From Ceratodon purpureus (taxonomy: Eukaryota > Streptophyta > Bryopsida > Pseudoditrichales > Ditrichaceae): 64,000 bases of DNA. Shown here piece by piece: positions 55,501 to 64,000 of the stretch. Positions within the stretch are counted from its first letter, which is position 1, and every line of letters starts with the position of its first letter. The notes under the pieces were generated by a model. The model saw only the letters and a program-made list of their open reading frames with translations, was not told the DNA's origin and searched no databases. The position numbers and the translations under genes were made by a program. The DNA lies in the NCBI GenBank assembly GCA_014871385.1, contig CM026426.1, positions 75,568,303-75,632,302 on the forward strand. The letters run 5' to 3'.

Positions 55501-58183
55501 GCCTAGGTACTTATACGAATCAAAAAAGAAGGTGGGAATAGGATAAAATTAATCGAATTAAAATAAATTGAAGATTAAAAATTGGATGAAATAAAAGATG
55601 GGAGAATGTTGAAAACTAGCTACTTAAGATGAATGAGCAAAAGAGTAAAAATTGAAACTAAGTACCAAAAAAAACAAGAGGGGATCGGCTCAAGGAAAAA
55701 TAAGATAAAATAAATTGAAAATTAAGGGATGGCAAATAATTGGAATTAAATTGAAAAGAAGAAGTACAAGAAAGAAGAAATAGAGGGATCAAAATTGGAA
55801 TTCTTGAAGGGAACTATAAAAATAAAATAATTAATGGTGTTAGCACATGATGAGTATATATTTGGACGTTCTGGACGACGAAAGTTTAAATTGCTACTAA
55901 GGTAAGAACCCGTATATAAGTAATTATGGACAAAAGATCCTACTATGGACTTTTCATTATCATGTTCGTGGCCGCCAACCAAAATAGCAAGGTAGTATAA
56001 AAAGTTTATTTTTGGATTTTATATCCAAAATATGTTGTAAAACCTAATTTTTTGTTTTGGAAAATTATTGTTTTAACTCTATTCCAACCATGAATTCTAC
56101 ATTTTAACATCTTTAAGACTAATTTTTGGTGAATTAACTGAAATATTCATAATTTTATGGTATTTTTCTAATTTTTGTTTAAATTTTCAATGATTTTTAA
56201 TCATTTACCACAAAAATATTGTTGGAGGATGAGTTGACTACTAATTATGGACTTTAAAAAGTCCATTATTAGTTAAATATGGATTTAAGGCAATTTTAAA
56301 CAAAATTAAATAGATGCATTTTGAGTACTTACAACTGCAATTGTTGTTCATGCAGCAAATAGGATTGCAGAAGTGGAATTAATGTTCAATGGAAATGTTT
56401 TGCGCTAGTCAAATATCCTGGATGGTCCCAAGTTCTCCTAAAAGATAGTGCCAATAGTGACTCACATTTTGAACCAAAATCTGACTTTGTTATATCTAAT
56501 CACATCTTGATTGTTAGATGGTTTCAATCCTTCTCATATAGTCGCTTATTCGAGTTTTTCGCCTCATTTACCAGCTATATAGTCCTTGCTTTGTTAAGTG
56601 CTTTTAGTGGTCGTCGATCGTCAACAGGATAAGCGTCATTGCATTTCCATATCATCCTGACTTTATTTTAATCAAAGGTGCGAGTCTTGGCATGTTTGTG
56701 ACCGTATTGTGCTCTTCTAAGACTTCAAGTGAGTGACTCTACCACCAAGACAAGTGTATATTGCAAGGCAGTTGATGGAATGTGTATCGATGCAAGTCCT
56801 CGATATTTGGTAGCTCAACGAGAGCGAATGACCTAGATTTACATGAGGACAGCTCATTATTTAGTTACTACACGCCAAGCTTGGAACGAAGTCCAAATGC
56901 AGTCCACCATTGCTAAGCTAAATTAATGATTTTACTTACTTATTTTGCCATGCAATAGTGATAAATACTTAAAGGATTGTTATGGAACTATGATTAGAAG
57001 TTAACCAAAGTAACAACTTTAGCTTGATAGGAAGCGCATTTGAGTATTTCTTAAATTCCGTTCACTCTTGCAACAAGAAGGGACCTATAAAGTCAACAAT
57101 ACTAGTTCCTTAAATTCCTTATAGAATTTTCGGTGATCATTATTTACAAGTGAAGGCTTTTAAATCCATTTAATGTTAAGACGTGCTTGATTTCCTTTCC
57201 AAATGCCTTATGTGGATGACTATAATTTAAACCTTAGGATATGCTTACAAATTTATGCTTCCTAAATTCTTGTTCCTCCACTTGACGCTCGTGCCAACTC
57301 AAAAAGATTTTATGTCAAGAGAGAGCACATCAATTACTGTATTTAGTGATGCTTGTTATAAAGCTTTATCAGGCATCTACTATTTGATGTGGTGATGCTT
57401 GCACCATTATTGATTGCAGATACTCAAATGACCTAGTGAAGTGCAATTGTTCTAGATCCTCATCTAGTGAGAGTTGCTTCTAGACGCGTTGATTTCATAT
57501 GAATCTCTTCATATAGTGGATGTCATTCTTTTTGTTAGTCTGTCTATGTCATTTTAGTTTTGTAAGCATAATTCTAAGATTACTTAATCAGCAATGACTT
57601 TATTGCATCTACTACTACGTTTTTAAGTTTGACCAAGTAATCTTCATGACGAGACTAGCTTTAATGACCTAGGATTCAACGTAGTCTTTTACATAGAGTA
57701 TGTATACATTTAATACTTCTTACTTAAGTTGTGGAGGTTTTATACACGTTGTTTTCTTGTCTTCAATGAGCTCTTCCTTTATATTATCAATTCATGACTA
57801 AGTTGATTTGTATATTATTGTCTCGACAACCTGGAGAATTTTTGAAGGCCCCAGCTTGGAAATTGTTCGAACCCGTACCAAAGTATACCATGATTGAATA
57901 TGCGTTTATTGGAGCAAATTGAATTTGTTCGTGCACTTAGCGCAAATGCCATGTGTTGAATGATTACCAAAGAGACTATCGGTATTGTTAATTTCAGAAT
58001 AGTTGCTTGAGGTGAATAAGGCTAGGATCCATTTTTTGTTGCCCATTGACTAATCAAGGCTTTGAAAGTTGTTTGTATATTTGGGTCTGTGCTTACAACT
58101 AACCACTAATTGTAATTGCTTCATGTTATGAAGTCACCAATGATGACATCCTCTTCTACACCTATCCTTTGCCTCATTGAAAT
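52600..58183. other. Mostly AT-rich DNA with no supported gene
   Basis: Short ORFs (52906-53190, 53410-53670, 54292-54525, 55746-55982) have no recognisable motif. Small local repeats are present: CGGACGG/GGACCGGACGG words at about 53800-54060, a duplicated TATCTTCAATATGTGCAAGAT-like word near 53920-53960, and a CAGCCAAGTTGCGGTT pair near 55285-55318. Confidence 0.45.
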
Positions 58184-58187
58184 TTAA

Positions 58188-59120
58188 CCCCTAAAGGTTC
58201 TGGAAATCCAAAATGGCTCTCAGCTGTTTCGGGCAGCCTAGATGAAGGGGTTAAAAGTAATATTTTTGCCTAAGAATTTTACTGGATGCTCCTTATACCG
58301 CAAAGTGTATGTATGTAAAATTTTCAATGCCAAATTTCACTTTTAGAACCTTCATCTAGAAATTTTAGGTTTCAAGTCCAAAACGGGCAGTTTAAAATTA
58401 GGTTTTTTTAGAATTGTTGTTTTGGAAATGTGTTCACAACCAATTCACTACTCAAATCCAAAGTGGCCTAAGTCAAAAAGCTTACCAATTTTACAAGGGC
58501 AGCCTCCAAAAATCACAGAAACAACCTTCATAGTTTTTGGTTATTCTACAATTTTTTCTTTCAAAATTTGTCAAAATTTGAGATATAGGATTTTTTCAAA
58601 TTTTTTTTTTCCGAAAATTCCAAAACTCATGGAAGTAACTTTTGACCGTTTACTTTTTTAAAAAACCAAAAGCATTTCACGTCATTTAAGTTTTACCAGA
58701 TTGTGGTTTTTGTACCTTCTTTTCGAAAATAATTTGCATGAAGGCCAAAAAAGTGTAATGAGACTCTAAAATTTTGCATGGAGGTGCCCAACTTAGTTAC
58801 CTACGTGGAAAAAAATATGAGCAAAATGTTTGAGGTAACAATAATCAAGTCTCCCTTCGCACCATTTAGAGTATGTCTTTTGCGCAAAGCCAAAAAAAAA
58901 AAAAAAAACAGTAAACTTTGAACGTTATAATCTCACAAATGGTAAAGATCCAACCGTTGAAATTTAACATGGTATTAGCGGAGGTAGCAAGGTTTAAGAT
59001 CTTACCGTTGGATGTATCAAAAAGGTAAAAAATTAAGAATCATATTTCAACTTCTACAAGGTTGTCAAAAATCACAGTTTCTGGTTTTGGAGGCCCAAAA
59101 ACGGCTTGAACCTTTAGGGG
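58188..59120. mobile_element. Non-autonomous element with TTAA target site (piggyBac-like)
   Basis: The ends are exact 13-bp inverted repeats, CCCCTAAAGGTTC at 58188-58200 and its complement at 59108-59120. TTAA lies directly outside each (58184-58187 and 59121-59124). A TTAA duplication and CCC..GGG ends are the hallmark of piggyBac-type transposons. The 933-bp interior is AT-rich and encodes no transposase, so it would need one supplied in trans. Confidence 0.65.
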
Positions 59121-59659
59121 TTAATAGTGGTTGTACAGCATAAGCTATAGTCTTTGAATCTATATTTAAATACGTTTATCTTACAATAGTTCTTATTTAC
59201 ATGTACGTTGTATTTATATGTACTTGATATGGATAAATATAGATGAATGTTTGTTGATATTGTGCTTCAATGTTGCAGTATCATACGATTATTATATTTG
59301 ATGTATTATGTAGTACCCGGGCGGTATATACTAAGATAGTTGATTTGGATGAATTTTGGAAGGTTCAATGATTCTTTGTTTCGGACACTTGTCACAATGT
59401 CCTTTTTGATTGACGGTCTAGAAGGTTGCAAGCCTACGAGTACACCATATGACGCGCTCTGAAAATACTATCTCCTTTATTGGACCCTTGTTCACGAAGA
59501 ATGATTTTCTAAGTCTGTATAAAACAATATGTACAGGGTTGTAGAGTTTCTGCAAGGTAGTTGTTTCAGAGTCCACCATTCAAGGTGGACATAGCCTGAC
59601 CAAGGCGGAATACAGGCAGTCTAGGCAGACTCTGTAAGAAAATATTGTGCCCAACTCTT
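59121..59659. other. Non-coding stretch
   Basis: AT-rich sequence between two inverted-repeat elements with no gene visible. Confidence 0.4.
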
Positions 59660-61185
59660 GCATACTAGGTTACAAATTTACTCACTTGATAAACTAGGAT
59701 TTAAAACTGCCATAAAGCCAAAACCTTCGAACTCACTCATTTTATTTTATTCTTTGATTTTATATAGTAACTAATTTAATTATTTAATTTTATAATGAAT
59801 TTCATATTAAAAACATTTACAAGTTTAATCTTATAAATTTAATTGTTATATCCATGATTTTTTTAAAATAAAAAATAAATTTATTATTTGAATCAAGTGA
59901 GTATTTTTCTTAATAAATGAATTTTTGTAAATGGTTTTTTTTCATCCATATTTTTTGATTTTGAAATGTTTAAGGTTAATATATTTTTAACGTTGTTTGG
60001 ATGAATACAAAGGCTCTGAAACCAAAAATCCACTGAGGTCAATCCTAGCTACCTTGTAGTCATTAGTTTGAGTTACTTCTAAGACTTAACGAGCAACGGG
60101 TCTTGTCGGACCCCTTGCCCCTAGTCAAACTATTCTCGCTTTGGTCAATGGGTTTGAAAAGCCTTATGTTGCTTTGATAATTTCATGAAAAGTATATAGT
60201 TTATTTACAAAACTCACTTTGATATATTTAATTTTTTTCCTAACTTTCTTTTAGAAGAAGCAGTGTTAGCACACAATTTGAAACAATACATTTCATTTAA
60301 CACTACACAAATGTTTGTTTATATTTCCTTCCACTACTTGTTTGATGACGCCTTTGACTTCCAACCTGTCAGCTAGTAGGACTATTCGCACTATTAGTGA
60401 CGCACTCCAAAACTTTGTCCTTGGTTCCTACTGGGACTAACAATATTTGGTTCTACAAACAAAAATCATCCTGTCAAAATAAGCGAAGGCACTGTATATG
60501 TTGTTATCCTCTTTTCGAGGGTAGTCTGATTTTTCTTCTTCTTTAACATCATCCTCCATCTATTTGACAATCATCAAGACCCAATGCTTTGTTTTAACTC
60601 TTCATTTGAAGAAAAGATGAGAAAAAAAAAATTAGAAATTTAATAAAATGAGTTTTATATATAAACTATATACTTTTCATGAAATTATCAAAATAACATA
60701 AGGCTTTTCAAACCTATCAAGCAGAGCAAGAACGGGTTGACTAATGGCAAGGGGTCCAATAAGACATGTTGCCCATTTAGTCTTAGAATTCACTCAAACT
60801 AATGACTACGAGGTAGCTAAGATTGATCTCATTGGATTTTGGATTTTGGATTTTACGGCCCCTATATCATCTAAAGAATGTTAAAAATATATAAAACTCA
60901 CTTGATGCAATTAATCAATCTTTCATTTTGATTTTTAGAAACTCCTAACTTCAACACTTGAGTTTTAAGAAAATTAATTTGTAATGTGTTTATTATATAA
61001 GATATTATGAAATCAATCTTTTAAAATTATTAACTACATAAATAAATAAATAAAAATAAAATAAAATAAAAAGTGAGTTCCAAGGTTCTTGCTCCACAAC
61101 AATTTCATTCCTAGTTCTGGCTCCACAACAATTTCATTCCTAGTTCATCTAGTGAGTAAAAGATCCTTGTATGTAGAAGATAGGC
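59660..61185. mobile_element. Foldback-type element with inverted arms of about 550-600 bp
   Basis: The left arm (about 59660-60240) and right arm (about 60623-61185) are reverse complements with many differences. Conserved landmarks on both arms include TTACTCAC near the outer end, AACCTT.GAACTCAC, ATATATTTTTAAC, TAGTCATTAGTTTGAGT, GGACCCCTTGCC and GAAAAGCCTTATGTT, in mirrored order. The spacer of about 380 bp has no ORF. The right arm has an internal duplication of a CTCCACAACAATTTCATTCC word. No target duplication was identified. Confidence 0.8.
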
Positions 61186-64000
61186 AAGCTGTTTTCCTTT
61201 AGAGTCGGCTTATTATTTGTCATGGTCAGGCTATGTGCACCCGGAATGGTGCACTCCAAAACTACCACCTCCTTGTTCATAATCTGAATGTTTAATATTT
61301 CAGTTCGAGTTGAACTGTTTCTGCAAAGTGATAGATGTTTGCTAGAGCCCGTCACTTACAAGTACATTAACCGACACAGAGGTCACTGATTACGGGGACA
61401 TTGAAAAGCTCTACAAGTTATATTGGGACTTCGACAAAGTTCATATTGATCATGAATCCTAGGGCAACTTCTAACCTTGTGCACAGTTAAGAGTTAAGCA
61501 CACACTCTTTTGTGTCTTGCAACGAACTTGCAGCCAACAAGGATTTCGAAGATGTAATATTTGATTCGTTGTCATGTGATTGCAAAAATATTGTTGATCA
61601 GAAAACAAAAGACATTGAAAGGTCTGTGAATTGAAACCTACAAAGTTTAACTTTCTATGAGGTATGTGCACCTACGTTTGACTCTATAACTCTTCAATTT
61701 GAGTATGCCTGTAGAACTTTATTAATATCATAAACAAAACCAGATTCTGAGATTTCTTTTTATAAACAGGTTAATAAATTTCTGATGATATTCCAAATCA
61801 AAAGTTGTGCCACTACAAAGTTGAAATAGACATGACCTAGTTTCATAGCCATTAATAAAATTATCAATATATTCAAGTAATTTCATTTTTTTTACAAAAA
61901 ATTTCAAAGCATAGAGTGTGAGAGTATTAAGGAATATATGATCATTTAATTGAAGTTTTTAGATATTTATGATGCTTGTTCATAATTTTTCAATTTCAAG
62001 ATAAGTTTCATGGAAACCCAGTTCATGAGTCTTTTTAAACCATATAATCAATTTTTCTCCGTGAAAGTTTGTTTATGTATCATTTGGAAGTCTTAAGAAA
62101 TTTTCTATACATCTTATAGAACAACCTACATTCTAAATATTTATGTACATTTTCACACAATGCTTTTTATACATGCATGAAAAAAGTCTTTTTAAAAGAC
62201 ATAAATTTTAGAAGTAAAGAAAGATTGTTTTCAATTCAAAATTTTGTAAATACAAATTTGAATCCAAGGCAAATACAATCTATTCAAGAAGTATATTTAA
62301 TATTCTATATGAAAATTTTCTATACTTATGTGTATACTTTTACTTATATTAAGGGTTTCTTGTTTTCTTTTTTTCTTTTTGTTGTAATTGAGATATTTGG
62401 AAAAGACAACGACTATATTTATGCGTAAATATCTTGATAAAAGTGGTTGTTTAGACTTATTACTATATAGATTAATAACGGCTTGAAGAAATGAATATGA
62501 ATTGGTTTTAAAGGCGACAATGATTTGTAGTGACTAATACACCAGCGTGTCATTTAGTCATTATAGAATGTGGTGTGCTTTTTTATTTTGTGCTAATAAA
62601 TAAAGCTCATTTATAATTAAATGGATGTTCATAAACATATTGTTTTAAAGAATTTTGTATTTGTAATTATTTTTATTTTGGATACTAGATTATATGGTGA
62701 CTTATTAGCCAGTGCGTATCATGTTCCATGCAGCGCCAATACAAACTCATTCATAAAAGTCATCATAAACCTATACCTCTAGGTAATCTTGTTTTGATAA
62801 AATAGTTGACGAATCTAAATAAATTACATAATGATAGAAATATCAAATATGAAGCTTTTTATGTTTCTTAAAAAAATTGTAATTTCCAAATTCTAATATA
62901 AATGCAGATCATGATGTAAATTGCTTAAATCATATACTTAAGTAAAAGAATTGTAGAATGTGTCAGAATATCGTAAAATTGGCTAAAAAATAATTTTTGT
63001 CTCATCTGTTTTATTTTTAAAATATATATAAAATATAAGGTGATGTTTTTGGAGGATTTTGAAGATTATTTGTAAAAAAATTTACAAGTACATTTATAGT
63101 CTATATGATATTAAAATATATATAAATATAACAAAATTATTTTGAAAGATACATAGATGTTGACTGGAGTATAGAAATGGTTGCATGTTTTGAAAGGTCA
63201 CAAAAATCAGATTTCAAAAAAGGATTCTTGAGGAATTGGCTTATGAATAGCAAAGAAATAGATGGATGCATAAATGGATACTATTATTTACAATATAGAT
63301 AAGACACATTTACTAGAATTTCAAGAATATAAGAATACATGCAATTCTTTTTCAAAATAACTTATCAAAGATCAATTTCTTTCCAATCATTAATTATAAA
63401 CAAAACTCTATCAATTAAAACTCTTTGCTTCTGAAGGATTTTCAAGATGTGAAGGTTAAAACAACAGATTTTCTTTTAATTCTTGAAAGCCAACAACCTT
63501 GAACTTCTTAACTTGTTTCTTTATTTGTATCATAAAAATGTAGATTGAAGTGAGATATGAATCTTTTCAAGCGTGTCTTGAAGTAAATATATTGAAGGTG
63601 ATGTGGATCAAATTTGAATTTGTGAAGTCTAATAAATAAAAAGATAATAACTTAGTCGTATCAAAAAATATTTGGAATTTTAAGTTTGGCACTTTGAGGT
63701 TGAAATGCTATAACATTGCATTTCTTTTAAACTATTTTTCAAGTACGAAGTAACTCAACACCATATAAAGTATGCATTGATACCAAAACTAAATTTAGAT
63801 TTATTTTGATGATTTTCCAAAAATGAACATATTCATTTCATTGAGACATTTTGTACTCTCATATTTATCCTCAAGTCCAGGCTAAACCACGTTATTTCTT
63901 TATTAATATATTATATAAATAAGCAACAACACCAACTTTTAGACTTTCATTATAAGGTCACTATTTGAGTTTTATTTATTTTTTGTTTCATTTCTTATGT
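61186..64000. other. AT-rich DNA with no supported gene
   Basis: Very AT-rich. ORFs at 61471-61671 and 62177-62428 are short, in a base composition that makes chance ORFs of this size uncommon but not rare. No motif is seen. Confidence 0.45.

Noticed and set aside
56300..57700. Possible copia-type remnant
   Set aside because: A few words recalled RNase H sense, but no motif held over more than a few codons in any frame.

Overview
The window looks like nuclear DNA from a large, repeat-rich plant-lineage genome. The signs are spliceosomal introns with good GT..AG sites, AAACCCTA telobox-like motifs, plant-type Gypsy retrotransposons with an extra 3' reading frame, LINE remnants, several classes of terminal-inverted-repeat element, and long AT-rich intergenic DNA. 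A streptophyte alga (for example a charophyte) or another non-flowering plant is my inference; nothing seen fixes the species. There is no operon structure, and no rRNA, tRNA or CRISPR array was found.

Layout. 0-3.8 kb: the last exon of an unknown basic protein, purine-rich repeats, then AT-rich DNA. 3.8-8.1 kb: the best-preserved gene, a two-exon (about 888 aa) DDE-type transposase-like protein on the minus strand with telobox-bearing tandem repeats upstream. 8.5-9.15 kb: a CTCCCT minisatellite. 9.3-12.0 kb and 19.0-22.9 kb: two diverged, decayed minus-strand copies (A and B) of one gene family. It combines a ParB/sulfiredoxin-like domain (seen in B) with a permuted N6-adenine/N4-cytosine DNA-methyltransferase-like domain. 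Between them lie an array of GC-rich palindromes (12.08-12.77 kb), a 5'-truncated Gypsy element (element 1, 12.8-17.4 kb, minus) and a small intact F-box-like ORF. 23.3-25.1 kb: decayed FCP1/SCP-like phosphatase sequences. 27.6-30.7 kb: a degenerate coiled-coil gene between 34-bp direct repeats. 31.1-32.7 kb: a decayed unknown minus-strand gene. 34.3-36.2 kb: a LINE remnant. 37.1-43.7 kb: a second Gypsy element (element 2, plus strand) of the same family, carrying an antisense solo LTR and a MITE-like insertion in its 3' LTR. 43.7-44.9 kb: a SWIM-like gene cut off at its 5' end by that LTR. 46.1-48.8 and 49.4-52.6 kb: further degenerate multi-exon loci. 53-64 kb: AT-rich DNA with a TTAA-flanked element (58.19-59.12 kb) and a 1.5-kb foldback structure (59.66-61.19 kb).

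Most reading frames are broken, usually by stops that look like C-to-T or G-to-A changes at Gln or Trp codons, as expected of methylated, silenced DNA. The most noteworthy content is the ParB-methyltransferase-like family, the transposase, the palindrome array, and the Gypsy family whose integrase frame runs into a long extra coiled-coil/zinc-finger ORF. All family names here come from reading motifs by eye; no database search was run.
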